A DNA stretch of 34,426 nucleotides from Candidatus Segatella mututuai (lineage in GTDB: Bacteria; Bacteroidota; Bacteroidia; Bacteroidales; Bacteroidaceae): NCBI GenBank assembly GCA_002439605.1, contig DJOI01000055.1, forward strand, positions 1 to 34,426. The letters run 5' to 3'. Positions 25,401 through 32,057 of the stretch are shown piece by piece. The stretch's first letter is position 1. The number at the start of each line of letters is the position of its first letter. A program made the translations under genes and the position numbers. The notes under the pieces were generated by a model. The model searched no databases and was not told the origin of the DNA. It worked only from the letters and a program-made list of their open reading frames with translations.

Positions 25401-26030
25401 GGCTACGGCGGTCTCGACCACGTATTGTCAACAGGCGAGGACATCAACATCTTGGTACTTGATACCGAGGTTTACTCCAACACCGGTGGTCAGTCTTCCA
25501 AGGCTACTCCTCTGGGGGCCATCGCACAGTTCGCCGCACAGGGCAAGCGTATCCGCAAGAAGGACCTCGGCTTGATGCAGACCACATATGGCTACATCTA
25601 CGTAGCTCAGGTAGCCATGGGTGCTGATAATGCTCAGACCTTGAAGGCCATCCGTGAGGCAGAGGCTTATCCAGGGCCATCACTCATCATCGCTTACGCA
25701 CCATGTATCAACCACGGTTTGAAGCGCAAGGGTGGCATGGGTCGTTCTCAGCACGAGGAAGCTTTGGCTGTAGAGTGTGGTTACTGGCACTTGTGGCGTT
25801 ACAACCCACAGTTGGCTAACGAGGGCAAGAACCCATTCTCTCTCGACTCAAAGGCTCCTAAGTGGGAGAACTTCCGCGACTTCTTGCTCGGCGAGGTTCG
25901 TTACCTCTCTGTACAAAAGGCTTATCCTAAGGAGGCTGACGAGCTCTTCACAGAGGCAGAGAAGATGGCTAAGCTCCGCTACCAGACTTACGTTCGTAAG
26001 AGCCAGGAAGACTGGAGCGAGCAGATTTAA
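22452..26030 (+). CDS. nifJ: Pyruvate:ferredoxin (flavodoxin) oxidoreductase
   Basis: This 1192-residue single-chain enzyme oxidises pyruvate with CoA to acetyl-CoA and CO2 and reduces ferredoxin or flavodoxin. The domain order is normal: N-terminal pyrimidine-binding domain with YPITPSSPMAEHVDEWA, the gamma domain, and an insert with two 4Fe-4S motifs. Their cysteines are near 692, 695, 698, 702 and 748, 751, 754, 758. The C-terminal thiamine-diphosphate domain has GGDGASYDIGYGGLDH (about 975 on) and EVYSNTGGQSSKATP. A further cysteine group (CSGCGETPY) ligates the proximal cluster. Codon use is strongly biased, as expected for a highly expressed gene. It is a single-gene unit with a terminator; no clear consensus promoter was found in the 177 bases upstream. 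Confidence 0.97.
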   Translation: MAKEKKFITCDGNTAAAHVSYMFTEVAAIYPITPSSPMAEHVDEWAAKGRKNLFGQKVSIQEMESEGGAAGAVHGSLQAGALTSTYTASQGLLLMIPNMYKIAGELLPCVFNVSARTLASHSLCIFGDHQDVMACRQTGFAMFCSGSVQEVMDLSAVPHLATLETSVPFINFFDGFRTSHEYHKIEEMDMEDIRPLVNPEYIKKFRDRALTPERPVTRGTAENPETFFTHREACNEYYDKIPEVVEKYCQEMTKITGREYHLFNYYGADDAENVIILMGSAQEAAREAIDYLNKHGKKVGMVSVHLFRPFSVDFLKKTLPATVKRIAVLDRTKEPGAEGEPLYLDVKSALYDDERKPLIVGGRYGLGSSDTTPAKIIAVFKNLELPQPKNHFTVGIVDDVTFTSLPEEEEIPMGGDDLFEAKFYGLGADGTVGANKNSVQIIGNNTDKYCQAYFSYDSKKSGGFTCSHLRFGDSPIHSAYQVNTPNFVACHVQAYLHMYDVTRGLRKNGTFLLNTIFDGEELVNFIPNKVKRYFAQNNIKVYYINATKIAQEIGLGNRTNTILQSAFFRITEVIPLDLAVEQMKAFIVKSYSKKGQDVVDKNFAAVDRGGEYKELAVDPAWANLADEAQKEDDAPAFVKELVRPINAQAGDLLKVSDFVKHDTVDGTWQNGTAAFEKRGVEAFVPVWNPENCIQCNKCSFACPHAAIRPFVLTDEELAGISDLQTVEMKAPKAMAGMHFRIETSVLDCLGCGNCADVCPGKKGEKALTMVPFNIDAEDMQKEAKNWEYLVHHVTSKQNLVDIKQSPKNSQFAQPLFEFSGACSGCGETPYVKLISQLFGDREMIANATGCSSIYSASIPATPYTKNAKGQGPAFDNSLFEDFCEFGLGMVLGNKKMKERIVHLLEEGKAQEHIPAEFVAAADKWIANKDDADGSKEAAEELKPIIAAGAEKGCPICKELQTLEHYLVKRSQWIIGGDGASYDIGYGGLDHVLSTGEDINILVLDTEVYSNTGGQSSKATPLGAIAQFAAQGKRIRKKDLGLMQTTYGYIYVAQVAMGADNAQTLKAIREAEAYPGPSLIIAYAPCINHGLKRKGGMGRSQHEEALAVECGYWHLWRYNPQLANEGKNPFSLDSKAPKWENFRDFLLGEVRYLSVQKAYPKEADELFTEAEKMAKLRYQTYVRKSQEDWSEQI

Positions 26031-26063
26031 TCTGATTCTAAGAAATATCAGTAACTATATGCA

Positions 26064-26096
26064 AGCTGGGAGGATTTTTCCTCCCGGCTTTTTTTT
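26064..26096 (+). terminator. Intrinsic terminator of nifJ
   Basis: An 11-pair stem (26064-26074 with 26079-26089, one G-U pair) closes a TTTT loop and is followed by eight T (26089-26096). It lies 34 bases after the nifJ stop codon. Confidence 0.9.
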
Positions 26097-26301
26097 GTGC
26101 GTCCCCACATGATTTTAATTTTCAGAAGAACTTCTTCTTGTTTTCTTCCCCTACATACACGTATTTTTACACTAATCCTTGCTTTCCATGCCCGAACTTC
26201 AAGAAGCAGCCAATAACGATGAAAAGAAAGGAAAAATGATGGAGAAGCCCCCAATATTTATATTTTCGTCCTGTATTTGCCTGTTTCACAAGAAAAAATC
26301 G

Positions 26302-26310
26302 TACCTTTGC
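26302..26310 (+). promoter_or_regulatory. -7 promoter box of the MATE transporter gene
   Basis: TACCTTTGC is a perfect -7 match. TTTG at 26276-26279 gives a spacer of 22 rather than 19 bases, so the -33 element is imperfect. The box decides the start of the MATE gene: the long frame opening at 26179 would begin upstream of its own transcript. Confidence 0.65.
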
Positions 26311-26337
26311 ACAATCAAGACAGACAAGAAGCTATAT

Positions 26338-27729
26338 ATGAGCAATAAAAATACAGCAACACAAAGACATTATTACAAGAATTTATTAAGCATAGGCATT
26401 CCCATTGTCATCGGGCAGTTGGGAACCATCGTCTTGGGCTTTGCCGACACTATCATGATAGGTCACCACAGCACAGAAGAACTGGCTGCGGCAGGACTTG
26501 TCAACAATATCTATGCCCTCGTGTTCATCATGTACATGGGCTTCACCTATGGACTTACTCCCATCATCGGGCGGCTCTACGGCGAAGGGCGCATCGACAG
26601 CATCGGGCAGAAGGTCCGTAACTCTCTCTTTGCCAACATGCTAACGGGAACACTCCTCTCCATAGGACTCGTCGTGCTCTATCTCAACCTCTCGCACATT
26701 GGGCAGCCCGAAGAGCTGCTCTCACTCATACACCCCTACTTCATCGTCAACCTCATCTCGGTACTCTTCATGGGGGTGTTCTACACCATGAAGCAGTTTC
26801 TTGATGGCATTGCCGAGACTCGTGTGGCGATGTGGGTGATGATAGCTGGCAACGTGGTCAACATCATCGGCAACTGGCTGCTCATCTATGGTGTGGCAGG
26901 ATTCCCCGAGCTGGGACTGCTCGGAGCCGGCATCTCCACCTTGCTGAGCCGTGTGCTCATGGCGATGGCCATGGTGACTATCGTCGTCTGCAGAAAGAAA
27001 TTCACCCAGTATCGACATGACATTATTCATAGCAACATCAACAAGATCGACTTCCGCGAGATGAACCGCTTAGGATGGCCTGTGGCCTTGCAGTTAGGCA
27101 TGGAGTCATCGGCTTTCACTCTGAGCTGCGTCATGGTGGGATGGCTCGGCACAATACCTTTGGCTGCCCACCAGGTGATGATAACGCTCTCCCAGCTCTT
27201 CTACCTCGTACTCTCGGGCATGGCAGCAGCGATGGCCATCCGTGTGAGCCACTTCGTAGGGCAGAAAGACTATCAGGCGGTTCGCCACAACGCCTACAAC
27301 GGCTGGCGCCTCAACTTGATGTTTTCCTTCTGTATGGGTCTGCCCGTGTTGCTTCTTCGCCACCAGATTGGCGGATGGTTCAACGACAACGTGGAGGTAC
27401 AGCAGTACGTGGCGCAGCTCATCATCCTAATGATGGTCTATCAGTTCGGCGACGGGCTGCAGTACAGTTTCGCCAACGCCCTCCGAGGCATCGCCTGCGT
27501 TCGTCCGATGGTGCTCTATGCCTTCATCGCCTACTTCGTCATCTCTCTGCCCATGGGCTACACCCTTGGCTTCCCTCTCGGCATGGGCATCTTGGGCATT
27601 TGGATAGCGTTTCCTTTCGGGCTCACCATCGCCGGCACCCTCTATTGGCACCGCTTCGAGAAAGAACTCAGGAGAATGGAAGAGAAAAGAATGGAGGGTA
27701 AAAAAACTACGATTGCTTACCGACGATAA
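26338..27729 (+). CDS. MATE-family efflux transporter
   Basis: The protein has 463 residues from the ATG at 26338 (MSNKNTATQRHYYKNLLSIG). It has twelve predicted membrane helices in two related halves. Family signatures include IGQLGTIVLGFADTIMIGHHSTEELAAAGLVNN near the N-terminus and GWPVALQLGMESSAFTLSCVMVGWLGTIPLAAHQV at the start of the second half. It should export cationic compounds or drugs using a sodium or proton gradient; the substrate is unknown. The frame could be opened earlier, at 26179, but a promoter box at 26302-26310 lies within that extension. The last 23 bases overlap the convergent zinc transporter gene. Confidence 0.9.
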   Translation: MSNKNTATQRHYYKNLLSIGIPIVIGQLGTIVLGFADTIMIGHHSTEELAAAGLVNNIYALVFIMYMGFTYGLTPIIGRLYGEGRIDSIGQKVRNSLFANMLTGTLLSIGLVVLYLNLSHIGQPEELLSLIHPYFIVNLISVLFMGVFYTMKQFLDGIAETRVAMWVMIAGNVVNIIGNWLLIYGVAGFPELGLLGAGISTLLSRVLMAMAMVTIVVCRKKFTQYRHDIIHSNINKIDFREMNRLGWPVALQLGMESSAFTLSCVMVGWLGTIPLAAHQVMITLSQLFYLVLSGMAAAMAIRVSHFVGQKDYQAVRHNAYNGWRLNLMFSFCMGLPVLLLRHQIGGWFNDNVEVQQYVAQLIILMMVYQFGDGLQYSFANALRGIACVRPMVLYAFIAYFVISLPMGYTLGFPLGMGILGIWIAFPFGLTIAGTLYWHRFEKELRRMEEKRMEGKKTTIAYRR

Positions 27730-28465
27730 CCTCCATCAGCACAAAGGTGACGAAGCCAAGGAGAAGGGCATAGGTGGCTTGCTTCTGGAAACCATGGGTA
27801 TGGGTTTCCGGAATCATCTCATCGCTCGTCACATAAAGCATGGATCCACCAGCAAATCCTAACATCACAGGGAGAAAAGAGGCGGAGGCGGAACCTACCC
27901 CGAAACCCAACAGAATGCCCACCACCTCGAGCAAGGCGATGAAGATGGAGATGAAGAATGTGCGGGCTGTGGAAACACCAGCCATCATCAGGGGGGCGAT
28001 AATCACCATGCCTTCGGGGATGTTCTGCAGGGCAATGCCAAAGGATACTCCCCATTCTGTTGCCCCGTCAACCGAACAGACACTTACACCAGCAGCCATT
28101 CCTTCGGGAAGCTTGTGCAAGGCTATTGCCATCACGAAAAGCATCACGTGGCTGATTCTCGCATTATTGCGGTGCACCTCTGGGTCAAGTCCTGTGATAT
28201 GATGAAGATGAGGAGTCACCAAGTCGAGCACATTCAAGAACAAGGCACCCCCCATCACACCGACAACCACGAGCCACCAAAGCTCGGTCTGTTCAAAAGC
28301 CGGCACTATCAACCCCAAGGTAGAAGCCGCCAGCATGATACCAGCACAATACCCCAATACCGCATCGTTCCATTTATGGGGCAGCTCCTTGACGAAAAAC
28401 CCTAAAATGGCGCCCATGACAGTCGCTCCACAAAGTCCCGCAGCACTAATCAATACGGTTATCAT
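27707..28465 (-). CDS. ZIP-family metal transporter
   Basis: The protein has 252 residues from the ATG at 28465 (MITVLISAAGLCGATVMG). It has eight predicted membrane helices. The metal-site helices are ALHKLPEGMAAGVS and LQNIPEGMVIIAP, with a third acidic/histidine segment SDEMIPETHTHG. It also has a histidine-rich loop (TPHLHHITG). It likely imports zinc or a related divalent metal across the inner membrane. An upstream ATG at 28513 is rejected because a TATATTTG promoter box (28480-28487) lies between the two. The 3' end overlaps the MATE gene by 23 bases. Confidence 0.9.
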   Translation of the reverse strand: MITVLISAAGLCGATVMGAILGFFVKELPHKWNDAVLGYCAGIMLAASTLGLIVPAFEQTELWWLVVVGVMGGALFLNVLDLVTPHLHHITGLDPEVHRNNARISHVMLFVMAIALHKLPEGMAAGVSVCSVDGATEWGVSFGIALQNIPEGMVIIAPLMMAGVSTARTFFISIFIALLEVVGILLGFGVGSASASFLPVMLGFAGGSMLYVTSDEMIPETHTHGFQKQATYALLLGFVTFVLMEVIVGKQS

Positions 28466-28479
28466 AATCAATGAAAATT

Positions 28480-28487
28480 CAAATATA
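28480..28487 (-). promoter_or_regulatory. Candidate -7 box of the ZIP transporter gene
   Basis: TATATTTG on the minus strand, 14 bases upstream of the ATG at 28465, matches TAnnTTTG. The -33 region has only a weak match at the correct spacing. It supports the internal start codon. Confidence 0.5.
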
Positions 28488-28575
28488 AAAGCATGGACAA
28501 CTCTCACAGCCATCCATGCCCATATGCCTCGTATATATAATCTATTCTAACCAGATGTGTTTCTTTATGAAAGAA

Positions 28576-28592
28576 ATAGATTAACAATCTAT
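28576..28592 (-). terminator. Intrinsic terminator of eno
   Basis: ATAGATT and AATCTAT form a 7-pair stem with a 3-base loop. On the minus strand it is followed by TTTCTTTC. It lies just past the eno stop codon (28604). A second small hairpin, TTTCTTT/AAAGAAA (28560-28576), follows. Confidence 0.7.
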
Positions 28593-28603
28593 CACAACGA
28601 CTT

Positions 28604-29911
28604 CTATATCAACTTCTTATAACCATATACCGCACGATTACCCAATTGTTCTTCGATGCGGATAAGCTGGTTGTACTTCGCCATGCGGTCAGTGCGACTC
28701 ATAGATCCAGTCTTAATCTGCCCCGAATTTGTGGCCACAGCGATATCAGCAATCGTAGTGTCCTCGGTTTCACCCGAGCGATGAGAAGTAACCGTAGTGT
28801 AACCATGACGATGAGCCATTTCGATAGCGTCCAAGGTCTCGGTAAGAGAGCCTATCTGGTTTACTTTGATGAGAATAGAGTTAGCGGCACCCATCTTGAT
28901 TCCCTTTTCCAAAAACTTGACGTTGGTAACAAAGAGGTCGTCACCCACCAACTGGCAACGGTCGCCAATGGCTGCGGTCAACTTCACCCAGTTTTCCCAG
29001 TCGTTCTCGTCGAGACCATCCTCGATAGAGTCGATAGGATACTTCGTAATCAACTCCTCTAAGAATTTTATCTGTTCCTCGGCTGCCAGCTTCTTGCCAT
29101 TAGGATCTTTCTTCTTGCCATCCTTCAACTGGCGATAATCATAGTACCACTCGCCATTCTCCTGCACGGCAAACTCGCTGGCAGCACAGTCCATGGCTAT
29201 ATTCACGTCCTTGCCTGGCTCGTAACCAGCATCCTTGATGGCCTGACAGATGCAGTCGAGCGCATCCTCGATGCCATCGAGCGCAGGAGCGAAACCTCCC
29301 TCGTCGCCCACGGCGGTAGAAAGTCCACGGCTCTTCAGAAGCTTGGCTAAGGCATGGAACACCTCGGCTCCCATACGGATGGACTCCTTCTCGGAAGAAG
29401 CTCCCACGGGGCGAATCATGAATTCCTGAAAAGCGATAGGCGCATCAGAGTGTGCTCCACCATTGATAATGTTCATCATTGGAACAGGAAGGGTGTAGGT
29501 GTTGCAACCACCGATGTAGCGATACAAAGGAATATGGAGGTATTCTGCCGCGGCATGAGCTACTGCCAAGGAAACACCCAAAATGGCATTTGCACCCAAG
29601 TTTGACTTGGTCTTCGTGCCGTCCATCTCCAACATTTTATAGTCGATGGCACGCTGTTCCAAGACCGAGCAACCTGCCAAGGCTGGAGCTATCACCATAT
29701 TCACATTCTCCACAGCTTTCAATACACCCTTACCGCCATAGCGGTTCTTGTCACCATCGCGAAGCTCCAAAGCCTCGTTCTCGCCCGTCGACGCACCAGA
29801 AGGAACCGATGCACGCCCCACAATGCCCGACTTCAAAGACACTTCGACCTCTACTGTAGGGTTGCCACGAGAATCTAAGATTTCTCTTGCATGCACTTTT
29901 TCAATAATCAT
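28604..29911 (-). CDS. eno: Enolase
   Basis: This is a 435-residue phosphopyruvate hydratase, the usual length, acting in glycolysis and gluconeogenesis and as a likely degradosome partner. The N-terminus VHAREILDSRGNPTVEVEV, PVPMMNIINGGAHSD, the acid-containing GDEGGFAP loop, SIEDGLDENDWENW and LVGDDLFVTN are all intact. The catalytic lysine region KVNQIGSLTET and the signature SHRSGETEDTTIADIAVA are also present. A consensus promoter lies about 90 bases upstream, leaving a leader of some 85 bases. A hairpin terminator follows the gene. It stands alone between a ZIP transporter and aspA and is not in an operon with other glycolytic genes. Confidence 0.98.
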   Translation of the reverse strand: MIIEKVHAREILDSRGNPTVEVEVSLKSGIVGRASVPSGASTGENEALELRDGDKNRYGGKGVLKAVENVNMVIAPALAGCSVLEQRAIDYKMLEMDGTKTKSNLGANAILGVSLAVAHAAAEYLHIPLYRYIGGCNTYTLPVPMMNIINGGAHSDAPIAFQEFMIRPVGASSEKESIRMGAEVFHALAKLLKSRGLSTAVGDEGGFAPALDGIEDALDCICQAIKDAGYEPGKDVNIAMDCAASEFAVQENGEWYYDYRQLKDGKKKDPNGKKLAAEEQIKFLEELITKYPIDSIEDGLDENDWENWVKLTAAIGDRCQLVGDDLFVTNVKFLEKGIKMGAANSILIKVNQIGSLTETLDAIEMAHRHGYTTVTSHRSGETEDTTIADIAVATNSGQIKTGSMSRTDRMAKYNQLIRIEEQLGNRAVYGYKKLI

Positions 29912-30000
29912 AACTCTTACAACATTTTAATTATATAAAACATATTAAAACCGCACGAAAACACGATGCAAATCGCAGCCATACGATTTCTTTTCCAAGT

Positions 30001-30033
30001 GCAAAAGTAGATATTATCCGTCAAATCTCCAAA
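30001..30033 (-). promoter_or_regulatory. Consensus promoter of eno
   Basis: On the minus strand TTTGG (30029-30033), a 19-base spacer and TACTTTTGC (30001-30009) are a full consensus match, identical in both boxes to the promoter at 9323-9355. Confidence 0.85.
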
Positions 30034-30068
30034 TTTCGCACGTCCCCAAATATTGGTATTCCACGAAA

Positions 30069-30084
30069 TACCTAACTATAGGTA
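30069..30084. promoter_or_regulatory. 16-base palindrome upstream of the eno promoter
   Basis: TACCTA-ACTA-TAGGTA is a perfect 6-4-6 inverted repeat. It overlaps a second small inverted repeat (GGTATT at 30055-30060 with AATACC at 30067-30072). It lies 36 bases upstream of the eno -33 box, between eno and the aspA terminator. It may be an operator; no regulator is known to me. Confidence 0.45.
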
Positions 30085-30090
30085 CAAGAA

Positions 30091-30135
30091 AAAGGAGCAT
30101 GGGGGAAGGGAATCTTTAACTCCCGTAGCTCCTTT
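30091..30135. terminator. Bidirectional terminator after aspA
   Basis: AAAGGAGC (30091-30098) pairs with GCTCCTTT (30128-30135), with further imperfect GGGGG/CTCCC pairing inside. On the minus strand the hairpin is followed by a T-run, placing it just after the aspA stop codon at 30156. Confidence 0.65.
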
Positions 30136-30155
30136 TATTCCCTTAACTTAGCTCC

Positions 30156-31574
30156 TTACTTCAGCGTGAACTTGTGCGAATGCAGCATCTCTTTGGGATC
30201 GAGCACCTTGTCGAGTTCCTCCTTGCTCATGATACCCTGCTCTATCACGATGTCGTAGACGGAGCGTCCCGTAGCATGAGCTTCCTTTGCCACTTTGCTA
30301 CTCTTCTTGTAGCCGATGATGGGATTGAGAGCAGTCACGATGCCGATGCTGTGCTTCACCATTTCGTAGCAACGCTCCTTGTTCACGGTGATGCCAGCGA
30401 CGCATTCGGAGGTAAGCGTTTCGATGGCATTCTTCATCCACGTCAAGCTCTCGAAGAGGCTCTCCGTGATGATAGGTTCCATCACGTTCAACTCCAACTG
30501 GCCTGCCTCCGCGGCGAAGCTCACAGTGGTGTCGTTGCCGATTACTTTGAAGCAAACCTGGTTGGTCACCTCGGGGATGACAGGGTTCACCTTGCCTGGC
30601 ATGATGGAAGATCCCGGAGCCTTGGGAGGCAGATTGATCTCGTTGAGGCCACAGCGAGGCCCCGAAGCCATGAGTCGCATGTCGTTGCATATCTTCGACA
30701 GCTTCACAGCCAGACGTTTCAGTGCTGAGGAATAACTCACATAGGCACCCGTGTCGGGAGTAGCCTCCACGAGGTCGGTAGCCGTCACAAAATTCTCGCC
30801 CGTCAGCTTGCTCAGATTAACGGCGCAGAGTTTGGCGAAGCCTGGCACGGCGTTCAGCCCCGTGCCGATAGCCGTACCACCCATGTTGATTTCGTGCAGC
30901 AACTTCACATTGCGCTCCAGATTGAGGATTTCCTCCTCAAGGTTGTTGGCGTAGGCGTTAAACTCCTGCCCAAACGACATGGGCACGGCATCCTGCAACT
31001 GTGTGCGCCCCATCTTGATGGCATCGGCATACTCGTCGGCCTTGTGGCGGAAGGCACTTATCAAGCCCGTAAGCGCACCCACGAGGTGAGTGTTCATACG
31101 GATGAGAGCCAGTCGGATGCTGGTGGGATAAACGTCGTTGGTGCTCTGTCCACAGTTGCAATGGTCGTTGGGTGAGCAGTACTGATATTCTCCCTTCTCG
31201 TGACCCATAATTTCGAGCGCGCGGTTAGCGATTACCTCGTTGGCATTCATGTTGACCGATGTGCCTGCCCCGCCCTGCACCATGTCTATGGGAAAATTGT
31301 CGTGCCACTTGCCATCTATGATTTCACGGCAAGCCTGTGCTATGGCCCCGGAGATCTCGTCGCTGATGACCCCCAAGGAGTGGTTGGCCTCGATGGCAGC
31401 CAACTTCACGAAAGCGATGGCGATGATGAAGTCGGGATTGTCGCGCATGGTCTTGCGCGAGATGTGATAGTTGTCAATGCCGCGCTGTGTCTGCACACCA
31501 TAAAGTGCGTCGACCGGAACCTTGAGCTCGCCCAAGAGGTCGGACTCTACTCTGTATTTCTTTTCTTCAGTCAT
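30156..31574 (-). CDS. aspA: L-aspartate ammonia-lyase (aspartase)
   Basis: The protein has 472 residues of the aspartase/fumarase superfamily. It interconverts L-aspartate with fumarate plus ammonia, feeding the fumarate reduction pathway of anaerobic Bacteroidota. The start YRVESDLLGELKVP is typical of aspartase rather than class II fumarase. AGTSVNMNANEVIANRA, the substrate-binding SPNDHCNCGQSTND, and the signature GSSIMPGKVNPVIPEV with its catalytic-loop serine are intact. The C-terminal small domain (ALNPIIGYKKSSKVAKEA) is complete. The fumarase alternative is unlikely but only biochemistry excludes it. It is transcribed alone from a consensus promoter 77 bases upstream. Confidence 0.93.
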   Translation of the reverse strand: MTEEKKYRVESDLLGELKVPVDALYGVQTQRGIDNYHISRKTMRDNPDFIIAIAFVKLAAIEANHSLGVISDEISGAIAQACREIIDGKWHDNFPIDMVQGGAGTSVNMNANEVIANRALEIMGHEKGEYQYCSPNDHCNCGQSTNDVYPTSIRLALIRMNTHLVGALTGLISAFRHKADEYADAIKMGRTQLQDAVPMSFGQEFNAYANNLEEEILNLERNVKLLHEINMGGTAIGTGLNAVPGFAKLCAVNLSKLTGENFVTATDLVEATPDTGAYVSYSSALKRLAVKLSKICNDMRLMASGPRCGLNEINLPPKAPGSSIMPGKVNPVIPEVTNQVCFKVIGNDTTVSFAAEAGQLELNVMEPIITESLFESLTWMKNAIETLTSECVAGITVNKERCYEMVKHSIGIVTALNPIIGYKKSSKVAKEAHATGRSVYDIVIEQGIMSKEELDKVLDPKEMLHSHKFTLK

Positions 31575-31650
31575 AATGTTAAAATGTTAAGCGTTAATGT
31601 AATGTCTATGTTTCATCTTATTATCGCTGCGAAGATGCAACTTATCTTCT

Positions 31651-31683
31651 GCAAAATTAAACAATACTTCTGGCTTATGCAAG
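31651..31683 (-). promoter_or_regulatory. Consensus promoter of aspA
   Basis: On the minus strand CTTGC (31679-31683), a 19-base spacer and TAATTTTGC (31651-31659) match the Bacteroidota consensus with one change in the -33 box. The leader would be about 70 bases. Confidence 0.75.
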
Positions 31684-31744
31684 TTTTTGAGCTTTTTCTT
31701 TTTCGTATCAAGGATTTTAGAATAACGGCTCAGGTTCTCTAAAT

Positions 31745-31819
31745 GGTGGGCGAGTGGTTGCGCCACTCTGAGAAAGTCTCCATCAAACGGCAGCAGCGAC
31801 AGAGAATCTGCCTCCCACC
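31745..31819. other. Cloverleaf-like structured intergenic element
   Basis: GGTGGG (31745-31750) and CCCACC (31814-31819) close a junction with three hairpins. These are GAGTGG-TTGCG-CCACTC (31752-31768), GAGA-AAG-TCTC (31770-31780) and GGCAG...CTGCC (31789-31812). TTCTCT (31735-31740) could instead pair with AGAGAA (31801-31806), giving a mutually exclusive fold. The symmetry allows the same fold from either strand. No known riboswitch or tRNA matches it. On the minus strand it lies upstream of the aspA promoter; on the plus strand it is upstream of htpG. It could be a small RNA, a protein-binding site or an interspersed repeat. For the rest of 31575-32057 only the promoters, the half-sites and this element are visible. 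Confidence 0.55.
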
Positions 31820-31841
31820 CCAAGTATTATCAGTTATATAA

Positions 31842-31910
31842 AATCAATTAACTCTCTCTTTCAAGAGATTTATTAAAATAGACTGAGAGTTGATTAGAAC
31901 TAACAGAGTT
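31842..31910. promoter_or_regulatory. Inverted and direct half-sites upstream of htpG
   Basis: AATCAA...ACTCTC (31842-31856) is an inverted copy of GAGAGTTGATT (31885-31895). AGAGTT recurs at 31905-31910, 19 bases (about two helical turns) from 31886-31891. They lie about 115-185 bases upstream of the predicted htpG start site, the usual range for sigma-54 activator sites. This role is inferred. Confidence 0.35.
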
Positions 31911-31999
31911 TTGATAAAAGATAAGAAAAATAGTTGCCACGACAAAAAAAACGAACAAAAAGCTAAAAATAAAACAAGACTTCTATGCATCCCGACATT

Positions 32000-32016
32000 T
32001 TGGCACACATTTTGCA
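32000..32016 (+). promoter_or_regulatory. Sigma-54 (-24/-12) promoter candidate for htpG
   Basis: TTGGCACA, four bases, then TTGCA matches the sigma-54 consensus YTGGCACG-N4-TTGCW at all but one position. The invariant GG (32002-32003) and GC (32014-32015) have the obligatory 10-base gap. Predicted transcription starts near 32027, 31 bases before the ATG at 32058. No TAnnTTTG box with a matching -33 was found in its place. Confidence 0.6.
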
Positions 32017-32057
32017 AAAACAATAGCAAACAAAAAAAACTAAATAAATACACAATT

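Noticed and set aside
26179..26337. N-terminal extension of the MATE transporter
   Set aside because: A -7 promoter box lies inside it and the added residues do not fit the family.
31745..31819. The cloverleaf-like element as a tRNA
   Set aside because: There is no TTCRA T-loop, no anticodon-arm geometry and no 7-base acceptor stem on either strand.
31587..31823. A 78-codon minus-strand frame (starting MGWEADSLSLLPFDGDF) upstream of aspA
   Set aside because: It runs through the aspA promoter and the structured element and has no recognisable domain. Its C-terminal half is low-complexity and lysine-rich. It may be a translation of a repeat, so I describe the DNA structure instead.
31890..32057. 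N-terminal extension of HtpG
   Set aside because: The added residues are lysine-rich and unlike HtpG, and would be encoded by the promoter region. The family start MAKKGNIGV lies at 32058.
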